64,000 nt of DNA. It comes from Bacteroidetes bacterium GWF2_43_63 (GTDB lineage Bacteria; Bacteroidota; Bacteroidia; Bacteroidales; DTU049). Position 1 is the first letter of the stretch; every line of letters begins with the position of its first letter. A program made the position numbers and the translations under genes. This document shows positions 15,742 through 24,830 of the stretch, piece after piece. The DNA is taken from contig MEOQ01000040.1 in assembly GCA_001769275.1 (NCBI GenBank), forward strand, positions 62,001 through 126,000. Reading direction: 5' to 3'. Below the pieces are notes generated by a model. The model did no database searches, had not been told where the DNA came from, and saw only the letters and a program-made list of their open reading frames with translations.

Positions 15742-18700
15742 TTACTGGTTTCTGACCAATGTAACAACACCATTGAGAATTTTTACTTCGCTTTCCGGCT
15801 GAGGCAGGCGAATGATATAATAATAGGTTCCGGCTTCGGCAAATTCGCTTTTGTAGCGGCCATCCCATCCATCCATCCCTTTATAAATCTGTAATCCCCA
15901 CCGGTTGACAATTTCCATATCAAGTCCTTTGACAAAAACGTCGTTGAATCCGTCTCCGTCCGGTGTAAAAGCATTGGGAATTTGCCGGATATGCATGAGC
16001 AGCGAATCTTCGGGACTTTCGCAAACAAAATCATTGGAGCTGACACTAACAATGTCGCCGTCGGTCAATCCATTGGTGGAATAAATATTTGATGAGGATT
16101 GTTGCACAAGAACTGAATTCACATAGAACAAGTACTCCGGATATGTGGAAGGAGTAGCTGTGAAAGTGACTATCTGTCCGGTGTACGAAGTATTCATAGG
16201 CATATCACTGGAGAGAATTACATAGGGCAGGCTGTTCATTCCGACAGCGACCGATACAGGTCCGCCAGCATTGTGGCACCCGTTGGAAGAAATATTTTCA
16301 GCATATACTGTTACGGGGCTGCTTACCGGGCCGAGCCACAGCGTATCGCCGGCACCGAGCAGATTTCCACCGGGGTTATCGTACCAGTTGATCACCGAAC
16401 CAGTCTGATTGTAGAGCACATAGGCAAATCCGTTCTCATTCTCGCAAAACGACGGATTGTTGCTGGCTAGTACCGGGTCTAGCGGTGACGGGAGTACAGG
16501 AACCAGATGGAAAATGGTGGCAGAACAACTGTTGGTATCCGTCACAATAAGCTCCACCGGATAATATCCGCCTTCGCTGTAGCTGTTCTGAACCTGTGCT
16601 CCGTTTGCGGAATTGCCATCGCCAAAAGTCCATTGCCAACTACTGATAACGGAGCCGGTATTGGCCAGCAAAGTGTCATTAAATGAAGTGGGTGTTCCCG
16701 CACAGGCTGTATCGAATACAAAATCCATGATTATCGGCGGACTGATTGAAATGGTCTGTGATGCCGAATCGCTGCAGCCGCGTGAGTTTGTGACTACAAG
16801 AACTACGTCGTATGTACCGGCGCTGTCGTAATAATGAACCGGATTTTCGAGCGTGGAATAATAACTGTCTCCAAAGCTCCAGTAAAAATCAGTAATTACT
16901 CCGCCATTGGCCAGCGAAACATTGAAATACTGCGTTGTGTCTCCGGCACAGAAGTCCGAAATATTCAAAGCCGGAGTAGGAAGCGAATCAATGGCTGCTG
17001 TGTGGGTTATGCTGTCTATACAGCCATGAGCATCAGTCACGATCAGAGTCACAGGGAATACACCATAGCTTGAGTAGGAGTAGGTTGGATCTGAATCTGT
17101 GCTGGTGCCTGTCCCATCGCCGAAATTCCATAAATTGGCGGTAATGGCTCCGCCATTGCTGAATGATGAATTTGTGAATGGAGTCTGGTTGCCGAAACAG
17201 ATGGTATCCATGCTGAAATCGGGCACCGGGAGCGGATATACAGCAACAGGCTTTACTACCGTGTCGCGGCAACCGTTTGCATCGGTGGTGATTAGTTGCG
17301 CGTTGTACATGAAAATATTTGCAACTGTGTCAGGATAAATATAAGTTACACTGTTGCCGGTCCCTGTGCCGGTGCTATCGCCAAAATTCCATTCCCATTG
17401 TGTAACAGCTCCACCAGTGCTGGAAGATGCGTCGGCGAAAGCGGTCGGAAAGCCGAAACAGGCCGAATCGCTTGCAAAATTGGCTATTGGCTGGGGATTG
17501 ATCAGTACAGGCTGAACGATGGTATCGCGGCAGCCATTGTTGTCGGCTACCATCAATGTAACATTATAGGTAGTCGGGTTTAAAACAATATTGTAGAGAT
17601 AGTCTGGATTTTGATTAACCGAGGTTCCTGTGCCATCGCCGAAATTCCAGTTCCAGACTGCCAGCGGGCCTCCAGCCCAGGTAGAATCGGTGAAAAAGGT
17701 TGTGTCTTTTGAGCATGAGATGGTTGCTCCGAAAGTGGCCATGGGTTTCGGATTTAGCCGGACTATGCTGGAAATGGTATCCAGACAGCCATGAGAATCT
17801 GTCACCGAAAGCGACACTGTGTAAAGCGTGTCTCCCGGATAGGGGTAAACATGAGTGGGGTTCTGTACTGCAGACGATTGCAAATCACCGAATTGCCAGG
17901 TCCATCCGTTGATGCTTGCTATTGGATTAAAGCTTGTGTCGGCAAAAGTAACCGGAAGTCCCTGACAAGCTTGTGTGGCGACGAATGCGGCGGTCGGAAG
18001 GGTATAAACATTTACTGTCTGTATTAGCGTATCGCGGCAGGTGAGCCCGTTTTCGGCTATGAGCGAAATTGAAAATGTAGTGTCTGTACCATAGAAGTGT
18101 GGTGAAGGATTTTGTACAGAGTCAGCGGTACCGTCGCCAAAATTCCATTCCCATGAAGTGATGGAACTTCCCTGAGTGGCATGAGACAGATTGTTGATAA
18201 AAACAGTATCGCCGAAACACACATGCGGGGCTGAAAAATTCAGGGCCGGCAGTGAGTCAATCTGAACCGGTAGGATGATTTCGTTGTGACAGCCATTGCT
18301 ATCCCAAACGGTGAGCATGGTGTTGAAAATGCCTGGATTGGGAAACAGGTGGTTTGGATCCTGTAAGGTGTCAGTAGTCCCGTCTCCGAAGCTCCAGTCC
18401 CATGAAACAATATCAGCAGGCATGGGAACCGAAATATCCTGAAATTGAGTCAGTAGACCGTAACAAACAGTGTCGCGCGTGAAGGCCGCTACTGGAGGTA
18501 TATATACTGTAATCGGCTTGTTGATGGTATCTGTGCAGCCGAATGCAGAATAGGCAATCAAACTGATATTATAAACACCAACTGCTCCGTAGGAGTAAAC
18601 CGGATTTTGTATGGTTGTATCGTTGCCATCTCCGAAATCCCAATACCAGGCATTTACATTGCCGTTATCGGCCGGATTCATTATGGTGCTGGAATCTGTA

Positions 18701-21540
18701 AATACAACTCCGTAACTTACACAACCAGTCGAGAAACCGAAACCGGCCTGTGGCAATTCGTATACTCTTATTGGTTTTACAGCTGCATTACGACAGGCAT
18801 TTGAGTCCGTAACAGTAAAAGTCAAATTATACAATCCCGGGCTGCCATAAAGATGACTGACCGTTTGTGCTGTATCGGCAGTTCCGTCTCCGTAATCCCA
18901 TATCCACTGCTGGATTCCGGTATCCGTGGGCAAACTCAGATTCGTTGGGAACAGGGTGTCGTTGAAACACAAATTGGCGATTGAAAATGAATCAACCGGC
19001 AGATTATGAACAAGAATTGGTTTGACAATCGTATCGCGGCATCCATCAGCATTGGTCACAATCAACTGACTATTGACAGAACCCGGATTGCTGTAAAGGT
19101 GATCAGGATCTGTTAGTACAGAGTTATTACCATCGCCGAAAGTCCAGTTGTTCACTGTGATGGCTGATCCTCCGTCCGTTTGAGAGAGATTGGTAAAATG
19201 GGTTGTATCGAGCAGACAGACCGTATCTGTTATAAAACCTGCAATTGGGTTAATATGAACAATCAGTGGTTTTGTAATAGTATCGGAGCATCCGTAAATA
19301 TTGGTCACAATAAGTATTGGGTCATAGGTTCCCGGAGGGCTGTAGCTGTGCGATGGACTGGCAGCATTACTTGCCGGTGATCCATCGTCGAAATCCCATT
19401 CATAACTCAGGGTAGTGTTCCAGTACCAGCCATCACACTGAAAGGTGGGATAACAATTCCATGACCAGCCATTCCAGCAGCAGCCGAAATGATGATGATC
19501 CAGTGCATAAGGCGATGAACTTGAGTTAGTAAACAATACCGATAGGTTTTCGCAGGCCAGTGAACTGGCATAGTCTGATGCTGGTTTTGGATAGGCAAGT
19601 ACCTTTTTGTAGTTGCTGGTCCGGTAACAGCCGTTGGCATCGGTAACCTGCAGTGTGACCCAGTATTCGCCATGGGTAGGGAACAGATGATTGGGATTTG
19701 GATCAGTATCAACCGGGCTGCCATCATCAAAGTTGTAGGACCAGGCCGTAAGGGCAGCGCCATCAAGGCTGACTGTCGATAAGTCGGTAAAAGGAATACT
19801 GTCGTATTCGCAGCGGTTAGTGTAGGTGAAATTCGGATTTGGAAGATGCCAGACATATACCGGTTTAGTAATGCTTTCGGCACAGCCGTTGTCGGCATAC
19901 ACTGTCAATGTGGCATTCTGACTGCCTGGTGCGGTATAGGTCGTTGTTGGATTTGTTGCGTTAGATGAAGACGGTGATGCCGGGCTGAAGGACCATGAAT
20001 AGGATGCTATGTTGATGATGGTGTCGGTTGACAGATTGGTGAAATGTGTCAACTCTTCTCCTGTACAGGCTGTATCTGATGAAAAATCAGGCATCAGGTC
20101 ACCGATGGTAATGACCTGAGTAAAAATGGTGCTGTCGCAACCCCAGAGCGAACTGTTGCTGGCCCTGAGTTTTACAGTGTAAAAACCGGGATTGGTGTAG
20201 GTATGTGAGATTGTTTGCTGTGGCTGTGTTGAGGAGTTTACCAGTGTTGGTCCGAGTGTGGTTCCATCGCCGAAATCCCAGAAATAAACCGAGTTGGGAT
20301 TGGCTGCACATTCATTGCGGGCCGAATAGTTGTAGAATGTTATTGCGGTATTGATACAGGTCGGCGACGAATGGGTAAAGGCTGCCTGCGGTGGCTCATA
20401 CACCCGCACAGGAGCCCAGCTTGCCTGAGAAATTCCACACACATTTGAAACGGTCATGGTAATAACATACTGATTCAAAGGCTGAGAGCAACTCGATGTG
20501 CTGTAGGTGTGGTTGTAAAACCCTCCGGGTGCGGTTCCCAGCGGAAGGTTCTGAGTGTTTCCGTCGCCCCAGTTTATCGAAGATGCAGTCGATGAAGTGA
20601 TGAAGGAATTGTTGTTCTGGACTGTAACTGTCAGTGGAGCACAGCCGAGGTTGGTTCCGGCCGGAGGTCCGATGATTCCGGCAATTGGAGTGTTTTCGAT
20701 AAACAGGGTGGTGTCAAATACTGTTGAGCAACCATTGCTGCCGGTTGCCGTAATAACAATATTGTAACCGCCAAGGGCAGTGTACTCGTGTTCCAGTGTG
20801 TCGAATACAGCTGTATTGGTCAACGGACCTCCGTCGCCCCAGTCAATCAGATAGTTGGAGATATATCCGGCGCCCGGAGACATGTTCACGACTTCAAGAG
20901 TGTCCTTGATGATGGTGTTGTATGAACAGTGTTTCCAGTTGGTTTCCTCGAAATAGTACACATCGGGTTGCTGCAGGATCGTAACAATTTGCGACGCAGT
21001 AGCTGTGCATCCGTTGTCATCTGTAACCGTTAGTGTTGCGGTAAATGTCTGACTGGCGCCACCGGTCGATGTGTAAACATGCGATGGGTCTGCACTGGTA
21101 TTTACCGGACTACCATCTCCGAAATTCCAGGAATAACTCAACCCGGTTCCGGTGGAGGTATTGGTGAATGAAATGGTACTTCCGGAGCAGACATTATCGG
21201 GTGCAAATGTAAACCCTGCTACTGGAACAGGAATCACATCAACGACCTGCAATGTAGTGTCAAGACATCCTCCGCTGCGAGTGATAATCAGCGTTACAGT
21301 GTAACTTCCCGATGCTGAGTACGTGTGCGAGGAATTGGCTGTGGTTCCGTGAACGCTTGCATCCCCGAAATCCCAGTCATAGTCTGTGATTGTTGCGGGA
21401 GTACTGGAAGTGTTTGTAAAGTTGATGGTCAGCGTGTTACAAGCCTGAGCAAGCGAAAAATCCACAGTCCCCGGGCACTGTGCATCGGCAACTTTAAAGA
21501 TAATTAGCAGGGAAATCAGCAGGAATAAAGGTTTTCTCAT
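15742..21540 (-). CDS. Giant PKD-repeat adhesin with T9SS type B sorting domain (SprB-like architecture)
   Basis: 1932 residues. A signal peptide (to about 20, ending VADAQ) is followed by about 19 PKD modules of roughly 85-100 residues. Most carry the W-x-FGDG core (for example WDFGDASV, WNFGDGSPV, WEWNFGDGTADS) and end in VTD or VTN-like strands; modules 4, 6 and 7 are degenerate. After the last PKD come an Ig-like segment (NPSFCENENG) and the type B sorting domain (IPNAFTPDGDGFNDVF, VNRWGLQIYKG, GWDGRY). In the eighth module a Cys/Trp/His-rich insertion is present (see findings). Predicted role: a long, flexible surface adhesin exported by the T9SS. The downstream PorE-like and PorP/SprF-like genes are 13 and 7 bases apart and are likely co-transcribed. 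A -7 box TATATTTG precedes the start. Confidence 0.92.
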   Translation of the reverse strand: MRKPLFLLISLLIIFKVADAQCPGTVDFSLAQACNTLTINFTNTSSTPATITDYDWDFGDASVHGTTANSSHTYSASGSYTVTLIITRSGGCLDTTLQVVDVIPVPVAGFTFAPDNVCSGSTISFTNTSTGTGLSYSWNFGDGSPVNTSADPSHVYTSTGGASQTFTATLTVTDDNGCTATASQIVTILQQPDVYYFEETNWKHCSYNTIIKDTLEVVNMSPGAGYISNYLIDWGDGGPLTNTAVFDTLEHEYTALGGYNIVITATGSNGCSTVFDTTLFIENTPIAGIIGPPAGTNLGCAPLTVTVQNNNSFITSSTASSINWGDGNTQNLPLGTAPGGFYNHTYSTSSCSQPLNQYVITMTVSNVCGISQASWAPVRVYEPPQAAFTHSSPTCINTAITFYNYSARNECAANPNSVYFWDFGDGTTLGPTLVNSSTQPQQTISHTYTNPGFYTVKLRASNSSLWGCDSTIFTQVITIGDLMPDFSSDTACTGEELTHFTNLSTDTIINIASYSWSFSPASPSSSNATNPTTTYTAPGSQNATLTVYADNGCAESITKPVYVWHLPNPNFTYTNRCEYDSIPFTDLSTVSLDGAALTAWSYNFDDGSPVDTDPNPNHLFPTHGEYWVTLQVTDANGCYRTSNYKKVLAYPKPASDYASSLACENLSVLFTNSSSSPYALDHHHFGCCWNGWSWNCYPTFQCDGWYWNTTLSYEWDFDDGSPASNAASPSHSYSPPGTYDPILIVTNIYGCSDTITKPLIVHINPIAGFITDTVCLLDTTHFTNLSQTDGGSAITVNNWTFGDGNNSVLTDPDHLYSNPGSVNSQLIVTNADGCRDTIVKPILVHNLPVDSFSIANLCFNDTLFPTNLSLPTDTGIQQWIWDYGDGTADTAQTVSHLYGSPGLYNLTFTVTDSNACRNAAVKPIRVYELPQAGFGFSTGCVSYGVVFTDSSTIMNPADNGNVNAWYWDFGDGNDTTIQNPVYSYGAVGVYNISLIAYSAFGCTDTINKPITVYIPPVAAFTRDTVCYGLLTQFQDISVPMPADIVSWDWSFGDGTTDTLQDPNHLFPNPGIFNTMLTVWDSNGCHNEIILPVQIDSLPALNFSAPHVCFGDTVFINNLSHATQGSSITSWEWNFGDGTADSVQNPSPHFYGTDTTFSISLIAENGLTCRDTLIQTVNVYTLPTAAFVATQACQGLPVTFADTSFNPIASINGWTWQFGDLQSSAVQNPTHVYPYPGDTLYTVSLSVTDSHGCLDTISSIVRLNPKPMATFGATISCSKDTTFFTDSTWAGGPLAVWNWNFGDGTGTSVNQNPDYLYNIVLNPTTYNVTLMVADNNGCRDTIVQPVLINPQPIANFASDSACFGFPTAFADASSSTGGAVTQWEWNFGDSTGTGTGNSVTYIYPDTVANIFMYNAQLITTDANGCRDTVVKPVAVYPLPVPDFSMDTICFGNQTPFTNSSFSNGGAITANLWNFGDGTGTSTDSDPTYSYSSYGVFPVTLIVTDAHGCIDSITHTAAIDSLPTPALNISDFCAGDTTQYFNVSLANGGVITDFYWSFGDSYYSTLENPVHYYDSAGTYDVVLVVTNSRGCSDSASQTISISPPIIMDFVFDTACAGTPTSFNDTLLANTGSVISSWQWTFGDGNSANGAQVQNSYSEGGYYPVELIVTDTNSCSATIFHLVPVLPSPLDPVLASNNPSFCENENGFAYVLYNQTGSVINWYDNPGGNLLGAGDTLWLGPVSSPVTVYAENISSNGCHNAGGPVSVAVGMNSLPYVILSSDMPMNTSYTGQIVTFTATPSTYPEYLFYVNSVLVQQSSSNIYSTNGLTDGDIVSVSSNDFVCESPEDSLLMHIRQIPNAFTPDGDGFNDVFVKGLDMEIVNRWGLQIYKGMDGWDGRYKSEFAEAGTYYYIIRLPQPESEVKILNGVVTLVRNQ

Positions 21541-21560
21541 AACCGTTGGATTAGCATTTA

Positions 21561-21568
21561 CAAATATA
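21561..21568 (-). promoter_or_regulatory. -7 box of the giant adhesin operon
   Basis: On the minus strand this reads TATATTTG, an exact match to the Bacteroidota TAnnTTTG element, 20 bases before the adhesin ATG. No clear TTTG is seen at the -33 spacing, so the promoter may be weak or activator-dependent. Confidence 0.45.
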
Positions 21569-21833
21569 TGTATGTCTGATGCTTTAATTAATGTTGTGCT
21601 GGTTACAATTGGTTAACACGGACTTCAGTAGCTATCATATTTACGGGTGCTGCCGGTCATGAATATTTGTGTTTTAGGCAATCCCATTTGCCTAACCAGC
21701 GAAAATTACAGGCTGATTACCGAAAGATGTTCGAAATGGAATTAACTGCTTTTTCTGGGTTACGGACTCAGAATGCCTTTTGGCGTTATTTCCGAAAATC
21801 AAAAAATAGCAAAATTAATTTGAAGTTGTAGCT

Positions 21834-21853
21834 AAGTCTCAGACTACGCACAG
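21834..21853. repeat. Left copy of a 20-base direct repeat flanking the ATPase gene
   Basis: AAGTCTCAGACTACGCACAG. The right copy at 23290-23309 differs at one base and has the same orientation. The core AGTCTcAGACT is itself a palindrome. The two copies bracket only the DUF4143 ATPase gene and its promoter. Confidence 0.7.
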
Positions 21854-21863
21854 TCCCATATCA

Positions 21864-23165
21864 CTACAATTCTCTGTCAATGCAAAAAGCAGCATACAAG
21901 GGAATCGATTTTATCTGATTATCAAATCCAAAATTCTTTTCAGACAATCTAATGATTATTGACGAGTTATATTTTTTCCTAAAGACATCAATACTTCGCG
22001 ATCGGGTATTGGTGCTGGCTTTCACTTCAATCGGAACAACACCTGTTTTGCCCTGAATTAAAAAATCAATCTCGGCTGTATTACCTGACTCCCAATAATA
22101 AAGTGGGATTCCTTGAGATTGAAAAGACGATGCTACATAATTTTCCACAATCGGGCCAATAAAGGAACTTGTGTGTTTTCCCTCCAGGAGTATTTCTCTG
22201 AGCGGCATTCCAGACTTCTGCACCAATAATCCCGGATCGTTCATGTACAGTTTGAATCCTGTCATGTCGGAATATGCTGCTAATGGTTCGTTGGGTACCG
22301 TTATCCGGTTGCATTTGTAAACTAGTCCAGCGGAAGAAAGCCAGTCAATGGCAGCTCCAAATATTCCGGCATAACCGCCTTTCTGAACAACTTTGTATTG
22401 AAACTTGCGGTTTTCTTTTGCCAGTTGAGCAGGGAGTGAGTTGTAGCTGGCGATTATTTTGCTGACTTCTTCGGGAGTAGCATATTTTGCCATATCAGCA
22501 ATGTATGAATCAAGAATCTGTTGTTGTATGTCGGCAGCTTTCAGGTGATCATTGTTTTTTACGAATTCAGCAACAACTTCTGGCATCCCTCCGGTTATCA
22601 GATAATCGTGAAATAATGATAATGCCATTTCATGAAACGAACAAAATGCATCGTTTTCAAAACATGTCCTGATTTCTGGAATAAGTTTGGATTTCCCGAC
22701 AGCCATTAAAAACTCCTCAAAATCCATGGGATAAACATGCTGCATTTGCGTTTGTCCTACCGGAAACGAGTATTCTTTTCTGTTCATGACTATTCCCAGC
22801 AAACTTCCTGCAGCAGCAATGTGATATTCGTTAGCGTCTTCATTAAAGTATTTCAGTGAAGACAAAGCCCGCTCCGATGACTGAATTTCGTCAAAAATCA
22901 ACAAGGTTGTATTAATATCAAAATCCTCATTAAAAAAGATTCGAAGTTTTGAAATTATTGCGGCTGGCTCAATGCTCGTTTTAAATAGGCTGTCCAATCT
23001 TTTGTCGGATTCAAAGTTCAGGTAAAATACTTTACTGTACTCTTTTTTTCCGAATTCCTTTAACAAATAAGTCTTACCAACCTGCCTTGCACCTTGAAGT
23101 AAAAGCGGTTTGCGTTTTCTTGTTTTCTGCCAGTCAAGCAGTTTTTTATATACTTTGCGTTCCAT
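21864..23165 (-). CDS. DUF4143-family ATPase with C-terminal PD-(D/E)XK-like domain
   Basis: 433 residues from the ATG at 23165; a frame start at 23186 would lie upstream of the predicted transcription start. The N-terminal AAA ATPase domain has Walker A GARQVGKT (25-32) and Walker B LLIFDEIQ (about 91). The C-terminal DUF4143 region ends with a nuclease-like signature EIDFLI and PIEVKAS (about 365-384), which gives the D...ExK pattern. These proteins occur in many scattered copies in Bacteroidota and archaea; their cellular role is not established. The gene is alone, has repeat elements in its promoter, and is flanked by 20-base direct repeats, which fits a recently acquired or mobile cassette. 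Confidence 0.88.
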   Translation of the reverse strand: MERKVYKKLLDWQKTRKRKPLLLQGARQVGKTYLLKEFGKKEYSKVFYLNFESDKRLDSLFKTSIEPAAIISKLRIFFNEDFDINTTLLIFDEIQSSERALSSLKYFNEDANEYHIAAAGSLLGIVMNRKEYSFPVGQTQMQHVYPMDFEEFLMAVGKSKLIPEIRTCFENDAFCSFHEMALSLFHDYLITGGMPEVVAEFVKNNDHLKAADIQQQILDSYIADMAKYATPEEVSKIIASYNSLPAQLAKENRKFQYKVVQKGGYAGIFGAAIDWLSSAGLVYKCNRITVPNEPLAAYSDMTGFKLYMNDPGLLVQKSGMPLREILLEGKHTSSFIGPIVENYVASSFQSQGIPLYYWESGNTAEIDFLIQGKTGVVPIEVKASTNTRSRSIDVFRKKYNSSIIIRLSEKNFGFDNQIKSIPLYAAFCIDREL

Positions 23166-23173
23166 ATTAAGTA

Positions 23174-23262
23174 CAAAGATAAACATTTATCTGGGTAAAA
23201 ATCTAAATAAACAGATAAAAACCCACTTAAATATTTGTAATACGAGATAAAAACACACTTAA
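23174..23262 (-). promoter_or_regulatory. Promoter of the DUF4143 gene with operator-like repeats
   Basis: The minus strand carries a TATCTTTG -7 box (23174-23181) 8 bases before the ATG. A palindrome AGATAAA-ca-TTTATCT (23177-23192) overlaps the box. Upstream lie two direct repeats, AGATAAAAACCCACTTAA at 23213-23230 and AGATAAAAACACACTTAA at 23245-23262, one base different and 32 bases apart, about three helical turns. Spacing and position suggest binding of a regulator on one face of the DNA. Confidence 0.5.
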
Positions 23263-23283
23263 AAATTCATAAAAGCGCTAAGT

Positions 23284-23309
23284 TGTGCGAAGTCTCAGAC
23301 TTCGCACAG
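23284..23309. repeat. Perfect 12-base palindrome and right copy of the flanking repeat
   Basis: TGTGCGAAGTCT (23284-23295), one base, then AGACTTCGCACA (23297-23308): perfect arms. It includes the right copy (23290-23309) of the 20-base repeat also seen at 21834-21853. Confidence 0.75.
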
Positions 23310-23363
23310 CGCGACAATTTAATTTTCTCCAATACAGCTGCGCGAAGATTCTACCACTACGCT

Positions 23364-23387
23364 GTTCGAAGTTTCCTAACTTCGAAC
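23364..23387 (-). terminator. Hairpin overlapping the symporter stop codon
   Basis: GTTCGAAGTT (23364-23373), tcct, AACTTCGAAC (23378-23387): perfect 10-base arms. The right arm encodes the last codons of the symporter gene and the loop holds part of its stop. Read on the minus strand there is no long T-run, so it may be a repeat element rather than a true terminator. Confidence 0.45.
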
Positions 23388-24830
23388 ACCTCTCCGCGAC
23401 AGCCCCCACAGCCCCATAAACGTCAGCAGCCCGTTAATGATCAGCAGCTCAAACCCAACCTGATAGCCACCAAACCATTCCTTGCTGTTGTTGGCCAAAA
23501 TGTAGCACAGCACCGGAGCAACAATGACCGGAATAAATACCAGCTTATCGCGAATTGGACGCTTCGTGAATAATCCGAACGCAAACAGTCCCAGCAGCGG
23601 GCCGTAGGTGTATCCTGCTATGGTGAATAATTTATCGATGATGCTTCGATCGTTGATGGTGCTGAATAAAATAATGAGTCCAAGCAGCAGCAATGCAAAC
23701 GAGAAGTGGACCAGCAAGCGAATGCGTTTTTGTTTTTTCTCGCTGTATTCTTTGCGGTTGATGCGCAATATATCGAGCGAAAATGAAGTCGTCAGCGAAG
23801 TGATAGCACCATCGGCGCTGGGATAGGCGGCCGAAATCAGACCAATCAGAAAAACAAATCCTGCAATGGCCGGCAGATAAGTAAAACTCACAGTCGCAAA
23901 TAAATCGTCTGCCAGCGCCGGACGCACGATGTTCATGGTGTCGGTGTAAATGTATAATGCGGCTCCCAATACCAGAAACAGCAATGTGACACCTACAACA
24001 ATAAAACTAAAAGTCACCATGTTTTTCTGCGCATCGCGCAGGTTGCGGCAGCTGAGGTTTTTCTGCATCATTTCCTGATCGAGTCCGGTCATGGTGATGG
24101 TAATGAAAATACCGCTCAGCAATTGTTTCAGCCAATGGTCCTTTGAATTGAAATCCGACACAATCATGTTGCTGTATTTGCTGTCGGCAATGGACGAAAA
24201 TAAATCACCGATGCTCATATCAAGCTGTGATGCAATGGCAAATAGTGTGAACACAAGTGCCCCCAGCATAAAAGTTGTTTGCAGCGTATCGGTCCAGACA
24301 ATGGTTTTGATGCCGCCCTGAAAAGTGTACAGCAACACTAAGGAAATAAAAATAACAGCTGTCATCACAAACGGAATTCCAAGCGCGTCGAACAAAAAAT
24401 TCTGCAGAATCAGTACAACCAGAAACATACGCATAGAGGCGCCCAGTGAGCGCGACAGAATGAACAGCAACGAACCCGCTTTGTAGGAACCGTTGCCAAA
24501 ACGCTGATCGAGATAGGTGTAGATGGATGTCAGATTCAACTTATAATAAAGCGGCAGCAACACAAAAGCCACCACCTGATATCCGATGAAATATCCGATG
24601 ACGACCATGAAATAGGCGAAGCCATGTTGTTCCACCATACCCGGAACTGACATGAAAGTGACACCGGATAACGAGGCGCCGATCATTCCATAGGCCACTA
24701 CATACCAGATGGAGCGCCGGTTTCCGATAAAATAAGTTTCGTTGTTTGCGCGCCGGCTTGTCAGCCACGTGATGAAAAACAACAACATCGTGTAAACAAC
24801 AAAAACGAGAAGAATGATATTCGGGTTCAT
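23376..24830 (-). CDS. Sodium:solute symporter (SSS family)
   Basis: 484 residues, almost all in hydrophobic segments; about 13 transmembrane helices in the LeuT-like fold. Family features include the opening FVVYTMLLFFITWLTSRR, the early MIGASLSGVTFMSVPG motif in helix 2, the QEMMQKNLSCRN region, and the late AYPSADGAITSLTTSF segment that contributes to the sodium sites. It imports an organic solute with sodium across the inner membrane. The substrate is not predictable; Bacteroidota homologues are often annotated for sialic acid, sugars or amino acids. It is monocistronic, and a palindrome overlaps its stop codon. Confidence 0.9.
   Translation of the reverse strand: MNPNIILLVFVVYTMLLFFITWLTSRRANNETYFIGNRRSIWYVVAYGMIGASLSGVTFMSVPGMVEQHGFAYFMVVIGYFIGYQVVAFVLLPLYYKLNLTSIYTYLDQRFGNGSYKAGSLLFILSRSLGASMRMFLVVLILQNFLFDALGIPFVMTAVIFISLVLLYTFQGGIKTIVWTDTLQTTFMLGALVFTLFAIASQLDMSIGDLFSSIADSKYSNMIVSDFNSKDHWLKQLLSGIFITITMTGLDQEMMQKNLSCRNLRDAQKNMVTFSFIVVGVTLLFLVLGAALYIYTDTMNIVRPALADDLFATVSFTYLPAIAGFVFLIGLISAAYPSADGAITSLTTSFSLDILRINRKEYSEKKQKRIRLLVHFSFALLLLGLIILFSTINDRSIIDKLFTIAGYTYGPLLGLFAFGLFTKRPIRDKLVFIPVIVAPVLCYILANNSKEWFGGYQVGFELLIINGLLTFMGLWGLSRRGVRS

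Larger units (their letters stand above)
21541..21863. other. Gene-free gap between adhesin operon and ATPase gene
   Basis: No credible coding frame on either strand. Next to the adhesin start it holds a minus-strand promoter box. The rest is AT-rich, with one copy of a short repeat at 21834-21853 close to the end of the ATPase gene. Confidence 0.6.
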
